DNA from: Halomarina litorea
GTDB lineage: Archaea > Halobacteriota > Halobacteria > Halobacteriales > Haloarculaceae
Length of the DNA: 64,000 nucleotides
Assembly: GCF_024227715.1 (NCBI RefSeq)
Contig: NZ_CP100449.1
Span: 310,001-374,000, forward strand
Direction: 5' to 3'
This document shows, in pieces, positions 8,255-15,891 of this stretch. Position numbers and translations under genes: made by a program. The notes under the pieces are model-generated. The model was given only the letters and a program-made list of their open reading frames with translations, searched no databases and was not told the origin of the DNA. Each line of letters begins with the position of its first letter. Position 1 is the first letter of the stretch.

Positions 8255-9046
8255 TTACAGGTTCGAGTTGCTGTCCCCGCCGTCGATGGGGATGGAGACA
8301 CCGTTGATGTACCCCGAGAGCGGCGAGGAGAGGAATGCGACGGTGTTGCCGAGTTCCATCGGGTCGCCGACGCGTCCCAACGGGTTCGACTCGCCGCGGG
8401 CCGCCAGTCCCTCCTCGTAGGAGTCGTAGTCGCCGCGCTCGACTCCCTGTTCGACGAGTTCGCGGATGCGCCGCGTCTCGTGGGCGCCGGGGAGGACGGC
8501 GTTCGAGCGCACCTCCGGGGCGAGTTCCGTCGAGATGGTCTTCTCGAGGCCGATGACGCCCATCCGCACCGAGTTCGAGAGGACGAGCGACGGGATGGCC
8601 TCCTTGACGCTCCGGGAGGTGATGGCGACGTAGGTGCCACCGCCGTCGGCGGCGAGGTGGTCCGCGGCCGCCTGCACGGTGCGGACGACGCTCATCACGA
8701 GGAGTTCGAAGGCGTCCTCCCAGTCCTCGTCGCTGGTCTCCATGAACGGCCCGCTCGGGGGGCCGCCAGCGGAGGTGACGAGGTGGTCGAGGCCGCCGAA
8801 CTCCTCGACGGTGGTCTCCACGAGTCGCTCGACGTCCTCCTTCACGGTCAGGTCGGCCTGCACGCCGACGACGTCGCCCGAGGCCACCTCGCGCACCTCC
8901 TCGACGGCCTCGTCCAGCGTCTCCTGCGTCCGGCCGTTCATCACGACGTTCGCGCCCTCGCGGGCGAGTGCCGTCGCCGACGCCTTCCCGAGACCGCTGC
9001 TCGACGCCGTCACCAGCGCGGTGTTGCCCGCGATCTGTAGGTCCAT
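8255..9046 (-). CDS. SDR-like oxidoreductase lacking the canonical YxxxK
   Basis: The gene encodes 263 aa from ATG 9046 (MDLQIAGNTALVTASSSGLG). The cofactor motif TASSSGLG departs from the usual TGxxxGxG only in its second residue. The active-site Ser is present (ITSRS), but the expected YxxxK is replaced by SNSVRMG, so neither Tyr nor Lys is in place. This pattern belongs to the BKR_like_SDR_like group (3-oxoacyl reductase relatives with a non-canonical catalytic tetrad). A reductase role is therefore uncertain. The gene stands alone. Confidence 0.85.
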   Translation of the reverse strand: MDLQIAGNTALVTASSSGLGKASATALAREGANVVMNGRTQETLDEAVEEVREVASGDVVGVQADLTVKEDVERLVETTVEEFGGLDHLVTSAGGPPSGPFMETSDEDWEDAFELLVMSVVRTVQAAADHLAADGGGTYVAITSRSVKEAIPSLVLSNSVRMGVIGLEKTISTELAPEVRSNAVLPGAHETRRIRELVEQGVERGDYDSYEEGLAARGESNPLGRVGDPMELGNTVAFLSSPLSGYINGVSIPIDGGDSNSNL

Positions 9047-9224
9047 GGGGTATGGCACCGCTGGTCGTCACTTAGGTCTTGAGGAGTGGGCGGCGGGGTG
9101 CCCGGTCCCCACCGGCGCTCGCGGGAGATGTGTGCCGGCCCCCTCCGAGGGTGCGGCGACCACGCCACATCGCGCCCGTCACGCGACCGAAACCGGCATT
9201 GCGGCCTGCGGAGAACGTCGGGCA

Positions 9225-10961
9225 ATGACCGCGGACGATGGGGTAGACGAACCCACCGGTGACCACTCAAGGCTCCTGTCGGAACTGGACTCCCACGACC
9301 TCTCGCTGGCGATGGACGTGACGGGGACGGACGGGACGGACGTCTTCGCGTTCGACCCGGACGCCGACCCGGACGGCACCTTCCCGCAGTCGGTCGCCAG
9401 CGGCGGCCCCACACCCGCGGGCGTCATCCTCTGGACCCGCGTCGCGCCCGGGGCGTTCGACACGGACGAACCGCTCGCCGTCCAGGTGGCGACCGACGAG
9501 GGGTTCGAGGACGTCGTCTTCGACGGCGTCGTCACGGACGGCGAGAGCGTCCGCGCCCACGACTACACGGTGAAGGTGGACCTCGACGGCCGCCTCGAGT
9601 CGGACTCGACGTATTACTACCGCTTCGTCTACGCCGGCGTGGCCTCCCGGACCGGTCGGTGTCGGACGCTCCCGGCCCCCGACGATTCGCCCGACTCCCT
9701 GCGCGTCGCCGTCCTCGCCTGCCAGAACTATCTCAACGGTTACTACGGCGCGTTCCACCACGTGGCGAGCGAGGACGTGGACTTCCTCGTCCACGTCGGC
9801 GACTTCATCTACGAGTCGAGCGACGGCGCCTTCAAGGGCGTCGGGTCGTACGACTACGCCGGCCGCGACCTGACGCTCCCGAGCGGTGAGAGCCGCGTGA
9901 ACTCGCTTCGCGACTACCGCTACCTCCACCGCACCTACCGCGAGGAACGCTTCCTGCAGGAGGCACTGGAGTCGCACACCCTCATCGCGGGGTGGGACGA
10001 CCACGAACTCGTCAACGACGTCTACTGGGACTCGACGACGGACGCGCCGGCGGGCGACCACCCTCGCAGCGACGACCCCGAGTTCATGACCGAACTCGTC
10101 GCCGACGGGATGCACGCCTGGTGGGAGTACATACCCGCCCGCGTCGAGTACGACCCGGCCGGCGAGCGACTACAAGAACGCTTTCGCCTCTGGCGGGCCT
10201 TCGAGTTCGGCGACCTCGTGACGCTCGCGCTGACCGACGAGCGACTGTTCCGCGACCCGCCCCGGGAGGCGATTCCGACGCCCGACAACGTCGGCCCGCA
10301 GTACGAACCGCCGGGCCGGACGATGCTCGGCGAGGAACAACGCGAGTGGCTCCTCGACACCGTCACCGGGTCCGAGACGACGTGGACGGTGTGGGCCGAC
10401 GAGGTGCTCACCGTCCCCTTCCGACTCGGGTCCGGCCCGCTGTCGGTGTTCCCCGTTCAGGGAGGGTGGGACGGTTACACCCGCGAGCGCCAGAAGATAA
10501 CGGAGACCATCGGCGCGGCGGACGTCGACAACTTCGTGACGCTCACGGGCGACATGCACTGCTACGTCGCGGCCTACCAGCAGACCTCCTACCCGGGGCG
10601 CGTCTCCGGCGGCGAGGGGGTCGCACAGGGCGAACGCATCGGCGTCGAGTTCATGACCCCCGCCGTCACTTCGCTGAACGCCGCGGAGGCACTCCACCTG
10701 ACCCGGGGGTGGCGCGGGCGGGTGACCGAACCCCTGCTCACCAGCCTCGTCACAGGGATGAACCCCCACATCGAGTTCTTCGACAGCCACCACTGGGGCT
10801 ACTCGGTCGTGGAGTTCACGCGCGAGGACTGCACGTACGTCGGCTACGCCGTCGACAAGACCGACGACTCCCCGGACGCGGACCGCCACGTCGTCACCGC
10901 CTACCGCGTCCCGGAGGGCGAGGTCCACTTGGAGGACGTGACCGAGGAGTTCCGCGGGTAG
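9225..10961 (+). CDS. PhoD-like metallophosphatase without signal peptide
   Basis: The gene encodes 578 aa from ATG 9225 (MTADDGVDEPTGDHSRLL). It has the PhoD N-terminal beta domain (SGGPTPAGVILWTRVAPG), then the metallophosphatase core: LVHVGDFIYE near residue 190, LIAGWDDHELVNDVYWD, and TGDMHCYVAAYQ near residue 443. PhoD enzymes are normally Tat-exported phosphodiesterases/phosphatases, but this start is acidic and polar with no twin arginine or hydrophobic stretch. The open frame extends upstream, but those residues are Arg/Pro-rich and also lack a signal. It is probably cytoplasmic or an alternative phosphoesterase. Confidence 0.85.
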   Translation: MTADDGVDEPTGDHSRLLSELDSHDLSLAMDVTGTDGTDVFAFDPDADPDGTFPQSVASGGPTPAGVILWTRVAPGAFDTDEPLAVQVATDEGFEDVVFDGVVTDGESVRAHDYTVKVDLDGRLESDSTYYYRFVYAGVASRTGRCRTLPAPDDSPDSLRVAVLACQNYLNGYYGAFHHVASEDVDFLVHVGDFIYESSDGAFKGVGSYDYAGRDLTLPSGESRVNSLRDYRYLHRTYREERFLQEALESHTLIAGWDDHELVNDVYWDSTTDAPAGDHPRSDDPEFMTELVADGMHAWWEYIPARVEYDPAGERLQERFRLWRAFEFGDLVTLALTDERLFRDPPREAIPTPDNVGPQYEPPGRTMLGEEQREWLLDTVTGSETTWTVWADEVLTVPFRLGSGPLSVFPVQGGWDGYTRERQKITETIGAADVDNFVTLTGDMHCYVAAYQQTSYPGRVSGGEGVAQGERIGVEFMTPAVTSLNAAEALHLTRGWRGRVTEPLLTSLVTGMNPHIEFFDSHHWGYSVVEFTREDCTYVGYAVDKTDDSPDADRHVVTAYRVPEGEVHLEDVTEEFRG

Positions 10962-11075
10962 CGCTCGCCCGAGGGGTCGGACCACCGACCGACAATCACC
11001 GACCCCCGACTACCGACCGCCGACCATCGGCAGGTGGCGGTACGTTCAACCGTCCCCGGGGTGGAGGCAGGCACG

Positions 11076-13952
11076 ATGGTCGCAACTGACGGTTCGCTGC
11101 GTTCGTCCCACGTCCTCCTCGTCGGTGACGCGAGGTGGACCGCCGAGTTCGGCGACCGACTCCGAACGGTCGGCGCGTCCGTCGACAGGGTCGGGACGGC
11201 CGAAGACGCCCTCGAAGTTGTCCGGAACCGCGCCACCGACTGCGTGGTCAGTGAGTACTCGCTCGACGCGGCGACGGGCGTGGAACTGGTCGAATCGGTC
11301 CGTGCACGGACGTCGACCCTCCCCGTCGTCGTGTGTACGGCGGAGGGCGACGAGACGGTCGCGAGTGCCGCCATCGGGGCCGGCGTCTCCGACTACGTCG
11401 CGTTCGAGGGTGTCCCCCGCGAGCAGTTCGACGACCTCCACGCACGCGTCGAACGGTGCGTGCAGGCCGCGGCGCGGTCGGCCTCGCGTCGCGACCGCGC
11501 ACGCCAGTTCGAGGCGACGTTCGGCGACGCCCGGGCCGCGACGTGGGTCCTCGACGACGGGGGTGCACTCGTCCGCGCCAACCGGACCGCCCGCGAGTGG
11601 CTCTCCGACGCCGCCGAGGGAACCGATGGGGAGCAGTTCTGGACGCTCCCCTGGTGGGAAGGTGAGGAAGGCGTCGAGGACGACGTTCGTCGCGTGGTGG
11701 GGACGGCCCTCGACGGCGAACTTGGGCACGCGGTCGTCTCTCGGCCGCAGTCGTCCGGCCGGCCGGCTGTCGTCGAGATGTCCGCCCGCCCCGTCCACGA
11801 CGAGTTCGGGGGGCTCGTCTCCGTCGTCGTCGAGGGCGTCGACATCACCGAGCGCGTGACCCTCGAACGCAACCTCCGGCAGTCCGAGGAACTCCACCGG
11901 GTGACGCTCAACAACATGACCGACACCGTCCTCATGACGAACGAGGCCGGCGAGTACACCTACGTCTGTCCGAACGTCCACTTCATCTTCGGTTACACCG
12001 CCGACGAGATTCACCGGCAAGGGACTATCGACGAACTCCTCGGTACGGACCTGTTCGACCGGGACGAACTCGCCGAATCGGGGGTCCTCAAGAACATCGA
12101 GTGTACGGCGACGGACAAGGCGGGGCGGGAACACACCCTCCTCGTCAACGTCCGGGAGGTGTCGATACAGGACGGGGCGCTCCTGTACAGTTGCCGTGAC
12201 ATCTCGAAGCGCAAACAGCGCGAGGAAGCACTCGCGACCCTTCACGCGACGGCACGTGACTTCCTGTACGCGGAGACGTCCCACGAAATCGCTCGACACG
12301 TCGTCGACGACGCACCGAGCGTCGTTGGCCTCGACGCGAGTGCCGTCTACCTGTTCGATGCGGAGGGGAACGACCTCCGGCCCGCCGCTCAGTCGGACGA
12401 GATGCGCGAACTGGCTGGGCCGCTCTCGCCGGTACCCACCGACGGGTCCCGACTCGTCAGCGACAGTTTCCTGCACGACGAGGCGCGGTTCGTCGACGAC
12501 GCCCACAAGTCCGACCACATCGACGACCCGACGACGGGACTCGGGAGCGTCGCGTCCATCCCACTGGGCGACCACGGCGTGTTCGTCGTCGGCTCCGCCG
12601 AACGGGGTCGGTTCGGCGAGGTGGCCCGCGAACTCGCGGACCTGCTCGCGGCGACGGCCGAGGCGGCGCTCGACCGAGTGCGACGCGAGAGCAGGCTCCG
12701 GCGGCAGGACCGCGAACTCCAGCGACGGAACGCGGACCTGACGGCTCTCGCCCGGACGAACGATATCATCCGGGAGATAGACCAGGCGCTCGTCGCGGCC
12801 GAGACCCGGCCGGAGGTCGAACACGCCGTCTGCCAGCGGCTGACGGGCGAGGACCGGTTCGCCTTCGCCTGGATCGGCGTCGTCGACGAGGCCACGGGGA
12901 CGGTCGAACCGCGGTCGTGGGCGGGCGACGAACGCGGCTACCTCGACGACGCGTCGTTCACCGTCGCGGAGACCGGCACCGAACCCGCGGGGAGGACTGC
13001 GGCGACCCGCACCGCCTCCACGGTGAAGAACGTCGCCGACCACCTCCGAGGGGAGTCGTGGCGGACGAGTGCGCTGTCCCGCGACTTCCGGTCCGCCCTG
13101 AGCGTCCCGCTCGCGTACGACGAGTTCACCTACGGCGTGTTGACCGTCTACGCCGACACGCCGCGGGCGTTCGACGACACGACGCGAGCGGTACTGTCCG
13201 AACTGGGAGAGACCATCGCCTCCGCGACGAGCGCCATCGAGCGCAAGAACGCGCTGTTGACGACGTCGGTGACGCGCCTCGAGTTCGGGACCGACGACCA
13301 GACGTTCGTCCTCTCTCGACTCGCCCACGAAGCGGGGTGTACGCTCTCGTACCGTGGCGGCGTCCAGCAGACGGACCGTGGGGCCGTCGTCTTCGTGACC
13401 GTCGAGGGGACGTCGGTCGAGGCCGTCGAGGCGGCGGCCGAGCGACTGGTCGCCGTCGACGACCTCCGGTCCATCGGCGCCGACGGGCACGGCGGGGTCG
13501 TCCGTCTCCGCGTCTCACAGCCGTTCCTCGCGCTCGAACTGGCCGACCACGGGGCCGTCCTCCACCGCGTCGACGCCGGCGAGTCGGCGACGTCCCTCGT
13601 CGTCGAGGTGCCGGAGACGGTCGACGTCCACCACATCTCGCGGCTCGTCTCGAACGCCGTCGGGCCGATCGACCTCCGTTCGAAGCGGACGCTCGACCAG
13701 TCGTCGACCCACGACCTGCGCGCGCGGTTCCTCGACCGGGTCACCGACCGCCAACTCGAAGTGGTCCAGACGGCCCACTACAGCGGGTTCTTCGAATCGC
13801 CCCGCGAGAGCACGGGGGAGGAGGTCGCCGCGACACTCGACATCTCGCCGGCGGCGTTCTACCGGCACGTCCGGACGGTACAGCGAAAGCTCTTCTCGAC
13901 GCTGTTCGACGAGGCGGGAGTCGCCGCGTTCTCCGCTCCCCCGCCCGAGTGA
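11076..13952 (+). CDS. Bacterio-opsin-activator (Bat/HTH-10) type multi-sensor regulator
   Basis: The gene encodes 958 aa from ATG 11076. Order of domains: degenerate response-regulator receiver (1-125), two PAS-like domains (about 150-385, with FIFGYTADEIHRQG), two GAF domains (about 395-540 and 565-715), the bacterio-opsin activator beta domain (about 735-880) and a C-terminal HTH-10 (about 890-945, DRQLEVVQTAHYSGFFESP then DISPAAFYRHVR). In the receiver the phospho-acceptor Asp is Glu60 (VVSEYSLD) and the acidic pair near residue 17 is GD, so phosphorylation is unlikely. Bat-family proteins are transcription regulators responding to light, oxygen or redox. The targets here are unknown. Confidence 0.85.
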   Translation: MVATDGSLRSSHVLLVGDARWTAEFGDRLRTVGASVDRVGTAEDALEVVRNRATDCVVSEYSLDAATGVELVESVRARTSTLPVVVCTAEGDETVASAAIGAGVSDYVAFEGVPREQFDDLHARVERCVQAAARSASRRDRARQFEATFGDARAATWVLDDGGALVRANRTAREWLSDAAEGTDGEQFWTLPWWEGEEGVEDDVRRVVGTALDGELGHAVVSRPQSSGRPAVVEMSARPVHDEFGGLVSVVVEGVDITERVTLERNLRQSEELHRVTLNNMTDTVLMTNEAGEYTYVCPNVHFIFGYTADEIHRQGTIDELLGTDLFDRDELAESGVLKNIECTATDKAGREHTLLVNVREVSIQDGALLYSCRDISKRKQREEALATLHATARDFLYAETSHEIARHVVDDAPSVVGLDASAVYLFDAEGNDLRPAAQSDEMRELAGPLSPVPTDGSRLVSDSFLHDEARFVDDAHKSDHIDDPTTGLGSVASIPLGDHGVFVVGSAERGRFGEVARELADLLAATAEAALDRVRRESRLRRQDRELQRRNADLTALARTNDIIREIDQALVAAETRPEVEHAVCQRLTGEDRFAFAWIGVVDEATGTVEPRSWAGDERGYLDDASFTVAETGTEPAGRTAATRTASTVKNVADHLRGESWRTSALSRDFRSALSVPLAYDEFTYGVLTVYADTPRAFDDTTRAVLSELGETIASATSAIERKNALLTTSVTRLEFGTDDQTFVLSRLAHEAGCTLSYRGGVQQTDRGAVVFVTVEGTSVEAVEAAAERLVAVDDLRSIGADGHGGVVRLRVSQPFLALELADHGAVLHRVDAGESATSLVVEVPETVDVHHISRLVSNAVGPIDLRSKRTLDQSSTHDLRARFLDRVTDRQLEVVQTAHYSGFFESPRESTGEEVAATLDISPAAFYRHVRTVQRKLFSTLFDEAGVAAFSAPPPE

Positions 13953-14098
13953 GACGGCCGGCCGTCGACCGACACGGTCGGCCGCCGTCGCGTCACCGTC
14001 GGCCCCCACTTGGCCGTTGAATAGTGAATGGGGTGTCTCGACGGTGGTGTGATAGTGAACGGGTACGTCGATGCCAGTCGAGCGAGTGCTCTCCGCCG

Positions 14099-14242
14099 AT
14101 GAGAGATGTCGAGTACGAACCGCGGGAGGAATCGGCGTACGAGTGTTTCGACTGTGGGACCATCGTCCGGGCCGAGTGCAGTCCGGACTCCTGTCCCGAC
14201 TGTGGCGGGTCCATGCGCAACCGGTTGACCACCTTCGAGTAG
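14099..14242 (+). CDS. Rubrerythrin-like small zinc-ribbon protein
   Basis: The gene encodes 47 aa from ATG 14099 (MRDVEYEPREESAYECFDCG). Two CxxC pairs (ECFDCG and SCPDCG) make a rubredoxin/rubrerythrin-like zinc ribbon. Small stand-alone proteins of this type are widespread in haloarchaea under names such as rubrerythrin-like domain protein. Their partners are not established. An upstream in-frame extension to 14024 exists but is Arg-rich and lacks conserved character. Confidence 0.75.
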   Translation: MRDVEYEPREESAYECFDCGTIVRAECSPDSCPDCGGSMRNRLTTFE

Positions 14243-14356
14243 GCGGCCGGCCCGCCCAACCACCGGATGCCGACCGACGCCGTAGGCCCGTATACGCCCA
14301 GCGACACCCTGCCGACGCCGGTACGACTATAGGGGAGAGGCACACCCGTTCGTTCG

Positions 14357-15145
14357 ATGCAGCAACCGGACTTCACCGTCGCCGGCAAGACGGCCATCGT
14401 CACCGGCGCGAGTCAGGGAATCGGACGCGCAATCGCGGAGACGCTCGCTGCGAGCGGTGCGGACGTCGCCATCTGCTCGCGGGCACAGGAGCGAGTCGAC
14501 CCCGTCGCGGAGGCCATCGAGGCCGAGACCGACAACAGAGCGCTCGCAGTGGAGTGCAACGTCCGCGACCGGGACGCCGTGGAGGCGCTCGTCGAGGCCA
14601 CCGTCGAGGAGTTCGGCGGCGTCGACATCCTCGTGAACAACGCCGGCGGGGAGTTCGTCGCGCCCTTCGAGGAGATCAGCGAGAACGGCTGGAACGCCAT
14701 CGTCGACCTCAACCTGAACGGAACGGTCCACTGCACGCAGGTGGCCGGGAAGGTCATGCGCGAGAACGGCGGCGGGTGCATCGTCAACCTCTCCAGCGTG
14801 AACGGCCAGCACGCCGCCCCCGGCGAGAGTCACTACGGAGCGGCGAAGGCCGCCATCATCCGCCTGACCGAGACGCTCTCGGTCGAGTGGGCACCCCACG
14901 AAATCCGGGTGAACTGCGTCGCGCCGGGCCTGATTCCGACCCCCGGCGTCGCCGAGACGCTCGGCATCGAACCCGACGACGTCCCGCCACGCGAGGAGAC
15001 CGACCGGCGCGTGGGCTATCCGGAGGAGATCGCGGACGTCGTCCAGTTCCTCGCTAGCCCGGCCGCCTCGTTCGTCACCGGCGAGACAGTGACGGCGAAG
15101 GGCGTCCCCAAGCCGGGCAACTCCTTCGAGGCGGGAATCGAGTGA
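14357..15145 (+). CDS. Short-chain dehydrogenase/reductase, classical type
   Basis: The gene encodes 262 aa with every classical SDR motif: TGASQGIG for cofactor binding, NNAGG, the catalytic Ser in NLSSVNG, and YGAAK carrying the Tyr and Lys. The segment after beta-2 (AICSRAQERVD) includes an Arg compatible with NADP preference. It resembles 2,4-dienoyl-CoA or 3-oxoacyl reductase-type SDRs, but substrate cannot be set from sequence. It contrasts with the SDR ending at 8255, which has lost the YxxxK. Confidence 0.9.
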   Translation: MQQPDFTVAGKTAIVTGASQGIGRAIAETLAASGADVAICSRAQERVDPVAEAIEAETDNRALAVECNVRDRDAVEALVEATVEEFGGVDILVNNAGGEFVAPFEEISENGWNAIVDLNLNGTVHCTQVAGKVMRENGGGCIVNLSSVNGQHAAPGESHYGAAKAAIIRLTETLSVEWAPHEIRVNCVAPGLIPTPGVAETLGIEPDDVPPREETDRRVGYPEEIADVVQFLASPAASFVTGETVTAKGVPKPGNSFEAGIE

Positions 15146-15164
15146 CTGAGCGAACGCGGAAGAA

Positions 15165-15506
15165 TCAGGCGAACGTCGGGTGGGCGTCGTACTCGGTCGT
15201 GGCCTCGACGACGTACAGGAGTGAACCCTCACCCGTCGACCCGGTAGCGCCGAGTTCGTCGACGACGACGGTGCCGTCGTCGCGCGCCCGGTTCATGGCG
15301 TAGCGTCGGTCGGTGCCCTCCACCCGGAAGTCGACGTACATCCGCTCGTAGTACGGACCGGCGGTGACGGAGGTCACCTCGACGGTGGCGGGATCGCCGA
15401 ACTCACCGAAGGTCGACCCGTCGGGCCGTTCGAACCGGCAGTGCAGTCGCTCGCCGACCGTCGCCCGCTCGAACACTCGGCGCGGTGCGAGACGAGATAT
15501 CGACAT
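15165..15506 (-). CDS. Conserved-looking hypothetical protein
   Basis: The gene encodes 113 aa from ATG 15506 (MSISRLAPRRVFERATVGE). Beta-rich pattern, with stretches such as ATVEVTSVTAGPYYERMYVDF and AMNRARDDGTVVVDELG, suggests a small barrel or PRC/OB-like fold. No family recognised. It is convergent with the SDR gene, with 19 bp between them. Confidence 0.5.
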   Translation of the reverse strand: MSISRLAPRRVFERATVGERLHCRFERPDGSTFGEFGDPATVEVTSVTAGPYYERMYVDFRVEGTDRRYAMNRARDDGTVVVDELGATGSTGEGSLLYVVEATTEYDAHPTFA

Positions 15507-15644
15507 ACGGTAGCAAACGACGGTTCCACAGTTAACACTGCTGCTTGGAATGCGCCGTCTGTCTGACGGACGGCGGACGTCGACCGGGGCGGGGGCCGAC
15601 TGGCTTCGAAGTAGTCCCGAAGGCCGGGTCCCGGGCACGCCGGT

Positions 15645-15660
15645 ATTTGGCCAACCTAAA
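15645..15660. promoter_or_regulatory. DtxR/Idr-like operator 1 (upstream copy)
   Basis: ATTTGG-CCAA-CCTAAA, a 6-4-6 inverted repeat with a perfect right half. It is the most distal of three similar elements before the siderophore operon and lies just upstream of an alternative TATA-like stretch at 15682-15690. The half-site resembles the DtxR/IdeR core TTAGG/CCTAA. Confidence 0.5.
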
Positions 15661-15766
15661 ATACAATATCAATAGATCGTATTAAATATACTGGAGATAA
15701 AAGATTTATGTCAAGATCCAACGCTCAGTGGCTCACGAAGCCTCGAGAAGCCAATTTGTGGGAATC

Positions 15767-15782
15767 TTTTGGCCCACCTAAA
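15767..15782. promoter_or_regulatory. DtxR/Idr-like operator 2
   Basis: TTTTGG-CCCA-CCTAAA, one mismatch from a perfect 6-4-6 dyad. It ends 10 bp before the likely TATA box of the siderophore operon, so a bound repressor would cover the TFB (BRE) contact region. Confidence 0.6.
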
Positions 15783-15791
15783 ATTCGTTGG

Positions 15792-15798
15792 TTTTATC
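15792..15798 (+). promoter_or_regulatory. Likely TATA box of the siderophore operon
   Basis: TTTTATC lies between operators 2 and 3. Transcription would begin about 25 nt downstream, near 15820, leaving a leader of about 70 nt. A strong Shine-Dalgarno GGAGGTG at 15881-15887 precedes the first ATG at 15892. The start site is predicted from spacing only. Confidence 0.5.
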
Positions 15799-15802
15799 TA
15801 TC

Positions 15803-15818
15803 TTTAGGTTCGCCTAAA
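15803..15818. promoter_or_regulatory. DtxR/Idr-like operator 3 (perfect dyad)
   Basis: TTTAGG-TTCG-CCTAAA is a perfect 6-4-6 inverted repeat close to the DtxR-family iron box. It sits between the TATA box at 15792-15798 and the predicted transcription start, the standard place for an iron-dependent repressor. Haloarchaeal Idr1/SirR proteins belong to this family. Iron repression of the operon is the inference. Confidence 0.7.
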
Positions 15819-15891
15819 ACCGTATGCGACGACAGCCTACTGGAGCGCGTTTTCGACCTGAAACCCCGCCGGGACGCCACGGAGGTGCCGG

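Noticed and set aside
11046-13490. 814-codon open frame on the minus strand
   Set aside because: It is antisense to the Bat-type regulator. Long antisense frames arise because GC-rich third positions avoid stop codons. Its product is Arg/Asp/Pro-rich with no motif.
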